From the NCBI GenBank assembly GCA_002367815.1, contig DFDG01000066.1:48513-78680 (forward strand): a stretch of DNA of 30,168 nucleotides, written 5' to 3'. Numbering within the stretch: the first letter of the stretch is position 1; every line of letters begins with the position of its first letter. Position numbers and translations under genes: made by a program. The DNA is from Opitutaceae bacterium UBA3033. GTDB lineage: Bacteria > Verrucomicrobiota > Verrucomicrobiia > Opitutales > Opitutaceae. The notes below the pieces were generated by a model. That model was not told the DNA's origin. It searched no databases and saw nothing but the letters and a program-made list of their open reading frames with translations. Below, piece after piece: positions 1 through 8,076 of this stretch.

Positions 1-447
1 GTGCTGGTCACCGGAGGGATGACTTTGCTGGCGCCGCTAATGGGACGTGATGCCCTGCTGCCTTTCGTCAATGCCGGTTCATTCCTCATCGCCATTGCTT
101 TTCTCGGGGTCGCCCTTTCTGTCCGCCGGCTGCGCCAGAGCGCGCCGGATCTGGCGCGGCCCTTTAAAATGTCCGGCGGGAGCACCTTCCCGGTTTTGGC
201 CGCCCTTGGGGCCACCTTCCTTCTCTTGGCCATGATCATCCCCGGTAGTCCCGCCGTGCTCGCCTGGCCGCACGAAATCATCATCCTTGGAGGCGTCGCC
301 CTGTTGGCCGTCATCTTCTGGTTTCGCGCCACCCGGATGCGCGCCGCCGTGCCGGCAGCGCAACGCGATTATTATATCCTCGAAGACTACGCCCCGGCTT
401 GCCGCCAAAAGGCTGCGTCCACAAAATCAAATACCAACCTCTCATGA
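1..447 (+). CDS. APC-superfamily amino acid/GABA-type permease, C-terminal fragment
   Basis: This is the 3' end of a membrane transporter gene cut by the window edge; the GTG at base 1 is just a valine codon or chance, not a supported start. The visible ~148 residues contain three or more hydrophobic segments (about residues 17-42, 64-82 and 92-110), separated by a basic loop with RRLRQ. They end in a hydrophilic tail, as in the last helices of APC-family (TC 2.A.3) permeases. The stop codon overlaps the start of the succinate-semialdehyde dehydrogenase gene in an ATGA arrangement, so the two are probably translationally coupled. That context suggests a substrate such as GABA or a related amine or amino acid, but this is inference from the neighbour. 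The family call rests on the hydropathy pattern and loop composition, because the diagnostic N-terminal half is outside the window. Confidence 0.7.
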   Translation: MLVTGGMTLLAPLMGRDALLPFVNAGSFLIAIAFLGVALSVRRLRQSAPDLARPFKMSGGSTFPVLAALGATFLLLAMIIPGSPAVLAWPHEIIILGGVALLAVIFWFRATRMRAAVPAAQRDYYILEDYAPACRQKAASTKSNTNLS

Positions 448-1811
448 AGATCACCACCATTAATCCCGCCACCGACCAACCCATTCGCGACTACGAATTA
501 ATGGAGCCGACTGAGGTCCGCAAAGTTGTCGCCGCCACCAACCGCGCCTACCTCAAATGGCGCCGCACCACCTTTGCCGAACGGGCGACGCTGATGAGGT
601 CCGCCGGACGGGTGTTGCGCGAGCGCGCCCCGGAATTCGCCCGCCTCATGACCGCCGAGATGGGCAAGCCCGTGAAGTCCGCCCGCGCCGAGGCCGAAAA
701 ATGTGCCATGGTCTGTGACTACTACGCGGACCACGCCGAGACCATGCTCGCCCGTGAGCAAATATCTACCGAGGCCACCAACAGCTTCGCCACCTTCCAG
801 CCCCTCGGCGTCATCCTCGCAGTGATGCCGTGGAATTTTCCTTTCTGGCAGGTGTTTCGTTTCGCCGCCCCCGCATTGATGGCCGGCAACGTGGGCGTCC
901 TCAAGCACGCCTCCAATGTTCCCGGCTGTGCCCTCGCCATCGAGGATGTCTTCCAACAAGCCGGATTTCCCGTCGACGTGTTCCGCACCCTCCTGATCGA
1001 CAACAAGGCCGCGAAGGCCGTCATTAAAAACAAGCATGTCTGTGCTGTCACCCTCACCGGGAGCACCGCGGCCGGCCAGTCGGTGGCCTCCACCGCCGGC
1101 AAGGCTTTGAAAAAATGCGTCCTCGAGCTCGGGGGCAGTGATCCGTATCTCATTCTGGCCGATGCCGACCTGGAGCAGGCCGCCGCCGCCTGCGCCTCCA
1201 GCCGCCTGATCAATTCCGGCCAAAGCTGTATCGCCGCCAAACGATTCATTGTCGTCGAGTCCGTGCGCGAGGAATTTGAGCGGCTCTTCGTGGCCCGGAT
1301 GGGCATGGCAAAAATGGGCGATCCCCTCGACGAGACCAACACCCTCGGCCCACAGGCCCGCCGCGATCTCCGCGACGAATTGCACGAACAAGTCCAGCGC
1401 AGCATCGCCAAGGGTGCGCGTTGCATCCTCGGCGGACAAATTCCGTCCGGTGCCGGGGCTTATTATCCGGCCACCGTGTTGACCGATGTGAAAAAGGGCA
1501 TGGCTGCCTACAACGAGGAATTCTTCGGTCCCGTGGCCTCCATCATTCCGGTCAAAAACGAGCGCGAGGCGATCCGCGTGGCCAATGACTCCATCTTCGG
1601 TCTCGGCGCTGCCGTCTTCACCCAGGACATCGCCCGCGGTGAACGCATCGCCGCCACTGAACTCGAGGCCGGCTGCTGTGTGGTGAATGACTTTGTAAAA
1701 TCCGATCCCCGCCTACCCTTCGGTGGCATCAAGACCAGTGGTTACGGCCGCGAACTCTCACACTACGGCATCAAGGAATTCGTCAACATCAAATCCGTCA
1801 GCGTCGCCTGA
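444..1811 (+). CDS. NAD(P)-dependent succinate-semialdehyde dehydrogenase (aldehyde dehydrogenase family)
   Basis: Aldehyde dehydrogenase of 455 residues, the normal length of the short SSADH type (Sad/YneI, GabD-like). It oxidises succinate semialdehyde to succinate with NAD(P)+, the last step of GABA breakdown. The N-terminus MKITTINPATDQPI is typical of this subgroup. The general base is Glu228 in LELGGSDP and the catalytic nucleophile is Cys262 in NSGQSCIAAKRF; both are present. The LPFGGIKTSGYGRE segment near the C-terminus is the family's usual one. I chose the ATG at 444 rather than the upstream in-frame ATG at 399 because it gives the family N-terminus and overlaps the permease stop (ATGA). 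No Shine-Dalgarno is visible, so coupling to the permease is likely. Permease plus SSADH suggests uptake and catabolism of GABA or a polyamine product; no transaminase gene is visible here. Confidence 0.92.
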   Translation: MKITTINPATDQPIRDYELMEPTEVRKVVAATNRAYLKWRRTTFAERATLMRSAGRVLRERAPEFARLMTAEMGKPVKSARAEAEKCAMVCDYYADHAETMLAREQISTEATNSFATFQPLGVILAVMPWNFPFWQVFRFAAPALMAGNVGVLKHASNVPGCALAIEDVFQQAGFPVDVFRTLLIDNKAAKAVIKNKHVCAVTLTGSTAAGQSVASTAGKALKKCVLELGGSDPYLILADADLEQAAAACASSRLINSGQSCIAAKRFIVVESVREEFERLFVARMGMAKMGDPLDETNTLGPQARRDLRDELHEQVQRSIAKGARCILGGQIPSGAGAYYPATVLTDVKKGMAAYNEEFFGPVASIIPVKNEREAIRVANDSIFGLGAAVFTQDIARGERIAATELEAGCCVVNDFVKSDPRLPFGGIKTSGYGRELSHYGIKEFVNIKSVSVA

Positions 1812-1837
1812 CACCACAACTTGAGGGCCTCCAAGGC

Positions 1838-2761
1838 TCAGCCGCGCCAGGCTTTCAACCGGACGGCTGTGATCACGCAGACACAATTGGAACCGTCATC
1901 GGTCGGCAACCAACGCAGATCGAGCTCGGAGAATTCGCGGTCCATCACCTCGCCCAACCCACCGACTTCGATCAACACGATACCACCGGGCTTCAGTCGT
2001 GTGCGTGCCTGACGCAACAGCTTGCGAATGATATCGAGCCCATCCCCGCCTCCGTCCAGAGCCAACCGCGGCTCGCGTTTGAATTCATCCGGCAAGGCAT
2101 CGCAATGCGCACTCGGCTCGTAAGGCGGATTGCTAAGAATCACATCATACTTCACCAGCGGCACCGCATCAAAAACGTCACTCAAGTGCAGCGTGACACG
2201 CTTCGGCAATTTGTGGTCGCGCACATTCATCTTCGCGACTTCCAGTGCGTCTGCCGAAAGATCCACCCCATCCACCCGGGCCTGCGGAAAATGTTTCGCC
2301 AATAAAATCGCGAGGCAGCCTGAGCCCGTGCACACATCCACGACGTGCGTGACTTTGGTGGCATCCGGCAACAAATCATCCAGTTGCTCCGGGATGATTT
2401 CCAAAAAGTAACTGCGCGGAATAAGCACGCGTTCATCGACGTAGAATTTCTCGTCGTTCAACCAGGCCTCCTTGGTGATGTAGGCGGCAGGAATGCGATC
2501 CACTACCCGGCACCGAAAAACTTTCCCCAGTAAAGCCCGCTCTGCGGCAGTCAAATTTTTGCCCAACACGCTTTCATTACTATCCATCGGCAGCGCCAGG
2601 GTGTGCAGAATCAAATAGAGCGCCTCGTCATGAGCCGAGGTCGCGATCTGCCCGAGCGCCACATTGTGGCGCTCGTAAAGATCCTCCGCAAAGGCCAGCC
2701 ACTCTCCGGGGGTCGCCAACCGGGGTGTCTCTGCCAAGGGATCTGCTGACCGCATCTGCAT
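1838..2761 (-). CDS. prmB: 50S ribosomal protein L3 glutamine N5-methyltransferase PrmB
   Basis: SAM-dependent methyltransferase of 307 residues, close to the usual PrmB length. PrmB methylates a glutamine side chain of ribosomal protein L3. The N-terminal helical domain (about 1-100) is followed by VLIPRSYFLEII (112-123), the PrmB/HemK linker. The SAM-binding loop VVDVCTGSGCLA is at 140-151, and the catalytic NPPY motif, which binds the glutamine amide, is at 211-214. The IPRS form and the N-terminal domain point to PrmB rather than PrmC. PrmC modifies release factors and would normally lie next to prfA, which is not here. The gene is last in a minus-strand cluster, starting only 3 nt after the stop of the M50 protease gene. 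It ends 26 nt from the convergent SSADH gene. Confidence 0.9.
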   Translation of the reverse strand: MQMRSADPLAETPRLATPGEWLAFAEDLYERHNVALGQIATSAHDEALYLILHTLALPMDSNESVLGKNLTAAERALLGKVFRCRVVDRIPAAYITKEAWLNDEKFYVDERVLIPRSYFLEIIPEQLDDLLPDATKVTHVVDVCTGSGCLAILLAKHFPQARVDGVDLSADALEVAKMNVRDHKLPKRVTLHLSDVFDAVPLVKYDVILSNPPYEPSAHCDALPDEFKREPRLALDGGGDGLDIIRKLLRQARTRLKPGGIVLIEVGGLGEVMDREFSELDLRWLPTDDGSNCVCVITAVRLKAWRG

Positions 2762-2764
2762 GGG

Positions 2765-3424
2765 TCAACCAGCGAGGACGCTGTAGATCATCATCATGGG
2801 CCAGCCCACCACCCCCATCACAACCCCAAGCAACATCCGGAAAGCCGGTATATTGATTGCCACAATGATAATGAGAAAGCTCCAGCGGGACAGGTTATAG
2901 AATGTCTCATCTTTCATATTGGTCACATGACGCATGATCTGCCCACCGTCCAAAGGTGGCAGGGGGATCAAATTGAATACCGCCAGCAGCACATTGATCC
3001 GGATCACCAAGCCGAACAGCTCGGTTGTCCGGGGCTCAACGCGATAAAGCAACCCACCCACGATCGCGGCCAACATTGCGATCACCAAATTGGATCCAGG
3101 GCCGGCGATGGTGATGAGGATTTCGCTCCGTTTGCGTTTGTCTCTGGCAAAATTGGACGGGTTGATCCGGACTGGTTTACCCCAGCCGAACAGCATCCCC
3201 ACGGGAAATACAAAGATAAACAACAGGGGCAAAATCACCGAGCCGGTCAGGTCCATGTGGGCCACGGGATTGAGCGTCACCCGGCCTTCACTTTCCGGGG
3301 TGTCATCCCCCAGTTTGTGCGCCGTGATGGCGTGGGCCCATTCGTGAATGCAGAGACTGCCGATGAGAACGATGTAAAGCAGCAACCCGTTTCGCAGGGT
3401 CTCAGGATCAAGGCCAAAATTCAT
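2765..3424 (-). CDS. M50 family (site-2-protease-like) zinc metallopeptidase
   Basis: Polytopic membrane protein of 219 residues with the hallmarks of a short S2P/M50B peptidase. The zinc-binding HEXXH motif reads HEWAH (27-31) inside the first transmembrane helix. The third zinc ligand lies in NLIPLPPLDGG (151-161), matching the family NPxPPLDGG motif. The linking segment contains GRVTLNPVAHMD and AGPGSNL, both usual in these proteases. About five or six hydrophobic segments are visible. It lacks a PDZ or CBS domain, so it is the minimal-core type found in many bacteria, whose substrate is generally unknown. It sits between the TPR gene (6 nt gap) and prmB (3 nt gap), so it is almost certainly cotranscribed with them. 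Confidence 0.93.
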   Translation of the reverse strand: MNFGLDPETLRNGLLLYIVLIGSLCIHEWAHAITAHKLGDDTPESEGRVTLNPVAHMDLTGSVILPLLFIFVFPVGMLFGWGKPVRINPSNFARDKRKRSEILITIAGPGSNLVIAMLAAIVGGLLYRVEPRTTELFGLVIRINVLLAVFNLIPLPPLDGGQIMRHVTNMKDETFYNLSRWSFLIIIVAINIPAFRMLLGVVMGVVGWPMMMIYSVLAG

Positions 3425-3430
3425 AGACGG

Positions 3431-4270
3431 CTATTGTTCTGCAGTGGCGGGCAGTTTCGCAACCAGCTTTTGCTTCTGCGCCTCAAGGGCCGGTTCCGTG
3501 ACCGTCGCAATCAATGCACGGGCATGATCATACTTTTCCATCTTCAAACAAACATTGGCCGCATGCAGTCGCATGGTCTGCCGTTCGATGGCGGACCCTG
3601 CCCGCTCCTCCAATGCCGCCCAGACCGTTATCGCAGCCTGCCAGTCAGGCTGTTCCAGGTCGTAGAATGACTCTGCAAACCGATAGGCAAACTCGAAACG
3701 ATCCGGTGCCAGTTCCGCCGCTTGGCGAAACCCTTCGTGCATCGCCTGATCAATACCGTCCCGGGTCCATTCACCGGATTTCAGAAATTCATCCCGCGAA
3801 TGATGCAGCAAGGTGCCGAGCTGGTAGTGATAGAGGGGTTCATTCGGGGCGAGTTTGATCGCCGCCAAATAGTAGTTCACGGCCTCCAGCGGATGACCAT
3901 GCTCAGCCAAATAGTTCCCCAGCTGGTTTTTCACCAAAGGGATGTCCGGATCATATTGGTTGGCCTTCAACAGCATCACGGCACTTTCCCGTTCCATGCC
4001 AATCTTGCCCAACAGATAACCGTAAGCCGCATAACCAGCTGCATATTCCGAGTTGTCGCGCAGGAATGATTCATAACTTTGGCACAGCTGCTGCATCTGT
4101 GTATTATAACCGGCTTCATCGAAATCATCCCCGGCCTTGGTCAATCTATCCAACAGGTCGCGCTGCCTTTCGACCAGCTGGCGCAAACTACGATCACTCA
4201 TGGATTCACTCCGCGTTTGACCCAGCAATGCTGGGGAGATAATGAGAAAAATACAGATCCAAAATTTCAT
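3431..4270 (-). CDS. Secreted tetratricopeptide-repeat protein
   Basis: A 279-residue protein with a clear signal peptide (MKFWICIFLIISPALLGQ, cleavage probable near residue 17-18), so it is probably periplasmic. The mature part is helical and carries at least two recognisable TPR units between about residues 75 and 165. The second has the pattern NYYLAAIKLAPNEPLYHYQLG; another possible repeat follows around AAELAPDRFEFAYRFAESFYD. TPR proteins act as protein-interaction scaffolds, and no enzyme motif is visible. It starts 21 nt after the fdhD stop and ends 6 nt before the M50 protease, so it is part of the fdhD-TPR-M50-prmB cluster. A functional link to the protease is possible but not shown. 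The start is preceded by GGA, one of the few weak Shine-Dalgarno-like sequences in the window. Confidence 0.82.
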   Translation of the reverse strand: MKFWICIFLIISPALLGQTRSESMSDRSLRQLVERQRDLLDRLTKAGDDFDEAGYNTQMQQLCQSYESFLRDNSEYAAGYAAYGYLLGKIGMERESAVMLLKANQYDPDIPLVKNQLGNYLAEHGHPLEAVNYYLAAIKLAPNEPLYHYQLGTLLHHSRDEFLKSGEWTRDGIDQAMHEGFRQAAELAPDRFEFAYRFAESFYDLEQPDWQAAITVWAALEERAGSAIERQTMRLHAANVCLKMEKYDHARALIATVTEPALEAQKQKLVAKLPATAEQ

Positions 4271-4291
4271 GACGGTTCCGATGCGACAGCA

Positions 4292-5128
4292 TCAATCGGT
4301 CAATGTGCCAGCGTAAACATTCATCCGCATGCCATTGGCTGGGTTCTTCGATGGACGTAAAAATCCCACCAATACTTGACCACTGGCCTGAGCAAATTCC
4401 ACGGCCGCACTGGTCGGGGCGGAAATTGCCGCCACAACCGGGATGCCTGCGCCCAAAGCTTTCTGCATAATCTCAAAAGAGACCCGGCCACTTACCAGTA
4501 ATATACTTTCCGCCAAAGGTAGTGATTCTGCGAAAAAGCCATGCCCTACCACCTTGTCGAGGGCGTTGTGCCGACCAACATCCTCCCGAACAACTTTCAG
4601 GGTGCCGGCCTCCGTAAAAAGCGCACTGGCGTGCAAACCACCGGTCCGGTCAAACCCCGCTTGTGCCTCACGCAATAGGTCGGGCAATTTACCCAAAACC
4701 GTGCGACTCGGGCTGAGGGGACGTGCGATCTCCGGAAACTGGGCCTGTATCGCCTCGATACTCGCCTTGCTGCAAATACCACAACTCGACGAAGTAAACA
4801 CGTGGCGCGTCAATTTCGTCAGATCCACTTTTGCATTCGGGGCCAAAATCACATCCAAAACATTCTGTTCAGGTTCACCCCCATCGCTACGACAGTAGAT
4901 CATATCGAGTACATCCTCGGCCTGACGTAAAATGCCCTCCGTCACCAGGAACCCAGCGGCCAGTTCCCGATCGTGACCCGGCGTGCGCATAACCACCGCC
5001 ACACTTTTGCCGCTTACGCGGATTTCAAGCGGTTCCTCCGTGGCCAGAAAATCCTCGCGCTGCTCGGGCGCCGCCGTGCCATCCAGATGTGAGATCGTGG
5101 TGCGACGGGTGCTGTGGGCAAGAGACAT
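4292..5128 (-). CDS. fdhD: Formate dehydrogenase accessory sulfurtransferase FdhD
   Basis: FdhD transfers sulfur from a cysteine desulfurase to the molybdenum cofactor of formate dehydrogenase, a step needed for that enzyme's activity. From the ATG at 5128 the product is 278 residues, matching the E. coli protein in length. The key CxxC motif is present as SSSCGICSKASI with Cys116 and Cys119. Other typical segments are EEPLEIRV, TPGHDRELAAGFLVTEGI, REDVGRHNALDKVVG and the C-terminal SGRVSFEIMQKA...ISAPTSAAVE region. An in-frame ATG at 5188 would add 20 residues without family similarity; I prefer 5128, which has a G-rich GGTGGGGG stretch just upstream. No formate dehydrogenase or molybdopterin gene is in the window, so this fdhD is separated from its client here. 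It is first in the minus-strand cluster ending at prmB. Confidence 0.95.
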   Translation of the reverse strand: MSLAHSTRRTTISHLDGTAAPEQREDFLATEEPLEIRVSGKSVAVVMRTPGHDRELAAGFLVTEGILRQAEDVLDMIYCRSDGGEPEQNVLDVILAPNAKVDLTKLTRHVFTSSSCGICSKASIEAIQAQFPEIARPLSPSRTVLGKLPDLLREAQAGFDRTGGLHASALFTEAGTLKVVREDVGRHNALDKVVGHGFFAESLPLAESILLVSGRVSFEIMQKALGAGIPVVAAISAPTSAAVEFAQASGQVLVGFLRPSKNPANGMRMNVYAGTLTD

Positions 5129-5236
5129 GCCCCCACCAAAGCAAATTTGTGACCCGGAGCGAAGCGAAGAATACAACTCTCTCACCACGACGCATCAGGA
5201 TTTTTGAGGGCTGAGCTTGCGACCAGCGCCGACACC

Positions 5237-5959
5237 ATGCTTCGTCACGTTATGCAGAATCTGCGTGTGATCGCTTTCGATGCCGACGATACCCTTTGGC
5301 ACAATGAGGTCATTTTTGAGCGCGTCCATGAACGCTACCGCGACCTCCTCTCGAACTACCACGACGCCGAAACGGTCAACCTCACCCTGTTTGCCACCGA
5401 GATGCGCAATCTCGAACTCTATGGATATGGCGTGAAAGGGTTCACCCTTTCGGCCATCGAAACCGCCATCGAACTCACGGCCGGCAAAATTAGTGCCGAG
5501 GAAATCCGCACCTTGCTCGAACGCGGACGCGCCATGCTCAACCACCCCGTCGAACTGTTGGATCAGGTCGCCGATACGCTTAACGAGTTGACGGACAAGT
5601 ATGATCTTTGGCTCATCACCAAGGGCGACCTGCGCGATCAAGAGCGCAAATTGGAGAAGTCGGGCCTCCGTGAGTATTTCCGTGCCGTGGAAATTGTTTC
5701 TGAAAAAAACACCGCGACCTATGCCACCATCCTGCAACTGCGGCACACGGCCCCCGCTGAATTTCTCATGGTCGGCAACTCCCTCCATTCTGACATTTTA
5801 CCCGTGCTTGAACTCGGCGCTTCGGCGGCCCATGTGCCCTACCACCTCACTTGGGAACATGAGCGCTCCGAGATTCTGCCGGATGCCCCGGGCCGATTTT
5901 TTGAGTTGGCCCATCTCCGCGAATTACCTGCTCTCTTGCTCAATCCCTCCTCCGCTTGA
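5237..5959 (+). CDS. HAD-superfamily hydrolase
   Basis: Haloacid-dehalogenase-type phosphohydrolase of about 240 residues. Motif I is FDADDTLW with the nucleophile Asp15 and acid/base Asp17. Motif II/III is around WLITKGD and the following lysine-rich ERKLEKSGL segment. Motif IV appears as VGNSLHSDI, with a single acidic residue where many relatives have two. A helical cap domain (about residues 25-110) follows motif I, as in subfamily I enzymes. The substrate, probably a small phosphate ester, cannot be told from sequence. Reading is open back to a TTG at 5204; I chose ATG 5237 because it sits just ahead of the conserved core, and ATG 5252 is equally possible. It is divergent from fdhD and lies 6 nt upstream of the SRAP gene, so these two probably share a transcript. 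Confidence 0.85.
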   Translation: MLRHVMQNLRVIAFDADDTLWHNEVIFERVHERYRDLLSNYHDAETVNLTLFATEMRNLELYGYGVKGFTLSAIETAIELTAGKISAEEIRTLLERGRAMLNHPVELLDQVADTLNELTDKYDLWLITKGDLRDQERKLEKSGLREYFRAVEIVSEKNTATYATILQLRHTAPAEFLMVGNSLHSDILPVLELGASAAHVPYHLTWEHERSEILPDAPGRFFELAHLRELPALLLNPSSA

Positions 5960-5965
5960 TCAGCC

Positions 5966-6676
5966 ATGTGCTCCCGTTTTTTTCTAAAGCAACAAGACTA
6001 CCGGGAAATGCTGGCCCGGTTGGGGATTGCAGCCCCGGCGGAATTTATCACCCGCTATAATATAACCCCCGGCACCGCCATACCGGTGGTCCGCCCATTG
6101 GGGCAAAGCGATGGACTGGAATCCGTCGCTCTGTCGTGGGGATTGGTGCCTTCGTGGGTGCAGACGCCCAGCGCCACCTCGCGTCACATCAACGCCCGTT
6201 CGGAAACTGTGGCGAGCAAACCTTCGTTTCGCGACGCCTTCCGTTCCCGACGATGCCTGATCCCCGTCAGCGGATTCATCGAATGGAAACGCGTGGGCCC
6301 GCAACGTATCCCCTGGCTTTTCCGCCACTGGGATGAAAGACCGTTTTTCATCGCTGGTTTGTGGGAAAGTCACACCGCCGCGACCGGCGAAAACATTGAA
6401 ACCTGCGCGTTGCTCACCACTGCACCTAACGAGGTAATGCAACCCATCCATGATCGCATGCCGGTGGTGCTCGCTCCTGATCAATACGTTACGTGGCTGC
6501 AAACCACGACCACCCCACCCGCGGCGTTGCTCACCCCATCACCGGCAGAATGGTGGCGCGCCGATCGCATCAGTTCACGCATCAACAGTGTGCGCCACGA
6601 CGATCCGGCCTGCCTGGCTCCCGCCGGCGACGCTGACCTGATTGAAACCACCGATGAACTGCCTCTGAGTAGTTGA
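5966..6676 (+). CDS. SRAP domain protein (HMCES/YedK family), abasic-site DNA-protein crosslink sensor
   Basis: SRAP proteins crosslink covalently to abasic sites in single-stranded DNA through the amino-terminal cysteine and so shield them from breakage. The 236-residue product has all expected residues. Cys2 directly follows the initiator Met (MCSRF), which also fixes the start. The RYNITPG motif is at 30-36. Asn76 lies in INARSET, Glu106 in SGFIEWK, and His162 in IHDRMPV. The family tolerates little change at these positions, so the protein should be active. It begins 6 nt after the HAD gene and is followed 66 nt later by the LptF/G-type gene. No SOS-type LexA site can be recognised upstream. 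Confidence 0.95.
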   Translation: MCSRFFLKQQDYREMLARLGIAAPAEFITRYNITPGTAIPVVRPLGQSDGLESVALSWGLVPSWVQTPSATSRHINARSETVASKPSFRDAFRSRRCLIPVSGFIEWKRVGPQRIPWLFRHWDERPFFIAGLWESHTAATGENIETCALLTTAPNEVMQPIHDRMPVVLAPDQYVTWLQTTTTPPAALLTPSPAEWWRADRISSRINSVRHDDPACLAPAGDADLIETTDELPLSS

Positions 6677-6742
6677 CGAATATTCGCCCACACGTTGCGC
6701 CTTGTGCGCAGCGCGTGCTTCTGCGAAATATTCTGCGTTCCC

Positions 6743-7888
6743 GTGAATCTCCTCGATCGATACATCTTCAAAAGCGTGCTCGGCTCCTGCCTCGCGGCGG
6801 TGGGTCTGTTCGGTTTTGTGCTGATGTTGGGCAATGCCATCCGCGATCTGCTCTCCTTGGTGCTGGCCGGCCAATTGCCCCTTACCACGTTCGGCGAACT
6901 GCTGCTGCTGTTGATTCCTTTCGTGGTATCCTATGCCCTGCCGATGGGGATGCTCACCGGGGTGTTGCTGACGCTTGGTCGGCTCTCCGCCGACAGCGAG
7001 ATCACCGCCATGCGCGCCGCCGGTATCAGCGTGGGTCGCATCGCCCGGCCCGTCATCATTCTGGGCGTGCTGGGTATGGCTACGGGACTTTATATTAATT
7101 TCGAGGCCATGCCTCGCGCCCGCCTGCAATACCAAAAGGAATTGGCCGATGCAGTGCGGGTCAACCCGCTGCGCTTTATCATGCCGCGCACTTTCATCCG
7201 CGACTTTCCCGGATTCGTGATTTATGTAGGCGACAAACAAGGACCGGTATTGTCGAATTTTTGGCTCTGGGAACTCGACGACCAGCAACGCGTCGAGCGA
7301 CTCGTCCGGGCCGAAAGCGGGCGCTTCGACTACGACGAGGAAAACAACGCCCTGTTGCTTACCTTGTTGAAGGCACAGGTTGAAGCCCGGGATCGGATAA
7401 ATCCGGAGGATTTTTCCACCCCGCCGTTGGTCGGCACCTTCGATAAAACCGAACAAGTGCGCCTGCCATTGGATAACTTGTTTGGCCGCTCAAGTGTGCG
7501 TCAGAAGCTCAAATGGATGACCTATGATCAGCTACAACAGGAGAGCGCGCGGCTGGCCGTGATGGAAGTCGCGCCGGAAAATGCCCGCGAACACGCGCGC
7601 GAACAAATGAAGGTGAAACTCACCGTGCAGGAGAAACTGCAAAACGCATTGGCGATGCTATCCTTCGCGTTGATTGGCGTGCCCCTCGGCATCAAAGTAT
7701 CCCGGCGCGAAACCTCCGCCAATCTCGGCGTCGCGGTCGCCATGGCCCTCGGATATTACTTTCTAACCGTCATGGTCAACTGGCTCGACCGGCATCCGGA
7801 ATACCGGCCCGACCTGTTGTTCTGGATTCCCAATCTGATCTTCCTCGCCATCGGTCTTTGGTTGTTCAGCCGCATTCATAAGCAATAG
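6743..7888 (+). CDS. LptF/LptG family permease (YjgP/YjgQ), LPS transport
   Basis: Inner-membrane component of the LptB2FG transporter, which extracts lipopolysaccharide from the inner membrane and hands it to LptC/LptA. From the GTG at 6743 it has 381 residues, close to the usual ~360. It shows the family's layout: three N-terminal transmembrane helices (about residues 8-35, 50-78 and 90-112), a periplasmic beta-jellyroll region (about 115-275), and three C-terminal helices (about 300-375). The start VNLLDRYIFKSVLGS is the usual LDRYI beginning; upstream ATG 6695 would add an unlikely 16 residues. The segment MRAAGISVGRIARPV after helix 2 is typical of the LptB coupling helix. I cannot decide between LptF and LptG. 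Its usual paralogue is not adjacent, so the partner must be encoded elsewhere. Confidence 0.9.
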   Translation: MNLLDRYIFKSVLGSCLAAVGLFGFVLMLGNAIRDLLSLVLAGQLPLTTFGELLLLLIPFVVSYALPMGMLTGVLLTLGRLSADSEITAMRAAGISVGRIARPVIILGVLGMATGLYINFEAMPRARLQYQKELADAVRVNPLRFIMPRTFIRDFPGFVIYVGDKQGPVLSNFWLWELDDQQRVERLVRAESGRFDYDEENNALLLTLLKAQVEARDRINPEDFSTPPLVGTFDKTEQVRLPLDNLFGRSSVRQKLKWMTYDQLQQESARLAVMEVAPENAREHAREQMKVKLTVQEKLQNALAMLSFALIGVPLGIKVSRRETSANLGVAVAMALGYYFLTVMVNWLDRHPEYRPDLLFWIPNLIFLAIGLWLFSRIHKQ

Positions 7889-7936
7889 GTCGGCTGGGAT
7901 TCCGCACTGGAAATATTAACCACGGATTAAGGTAGG

Positions 7937-7956
7937 GCCCGTTATCCTTAACGGGC
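7937..7956. repeat. Perfect 8-bp-stem hairpin downstream of the LptF/G gene
   Basis: GCCCGTTA and TAACGGGC form a perfect 8-bp stem around the loop TCCT. It lies 48 nt after the LptF/G stop and is not followed by a T-run, so it is not a classic terminator. The pair TTAAGG (7928-7933) and CCTTAA (7946-7951) can form a second, competing fold. It may be part of a dispersed palindromic repeat together with the neighbouring hairpin. Confidence 0.55.
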
Positions 7957-7978
7957 ATGCATGGACTCGCAATATCAA

Positions 7979-8000
7979 GGGCGGTTGGGGACAACCGCCC
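7979..8000. repeat. Perfect 8-bp GC-rich hairpin, possible dispersed palindromic repeat
   Basis: GGGCGGTT and AACCGCCC pair perfectly around GGGGAC, followed by CTACCCCC. It lies 22 nt after the preceding hairpin in the 188-nt gap between the convergent LptF/G (+) and PAP2 (-) genes. Such paired GC-rich palindromes in convergent gaps resemble REP-type elements. Whether it is repeated in the genome cannot be seen from one copy. Confidence 0.5.
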
Positions 8001-8076
8001 CTACCCCCAATTCACGTCCAGCCTGCTCCTATCCGAGCAATCCGCAGTTAATTGGATCGAGGATTGAACAAACCAA

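Noticed and set aside
1..3. GTG at base 1 as the true start of the permease
   Set aside because: It is the edge of the window; the protein begins in the middle of the transporter fold.
1821..1840. Terminator between SSADH and prmB
   Set aside because: TGAG...CTCA plus CCT/AGG can pair, but only with a two-base bulge and no T-run, so it is too weak.
6677..6686. CGAATATTCG palindrome just after the SRAP stop
   Set aside because: A 10-bp AT-centred palindrome can occur by chance, and there is no T-run, promoter box or second copy to support a function.
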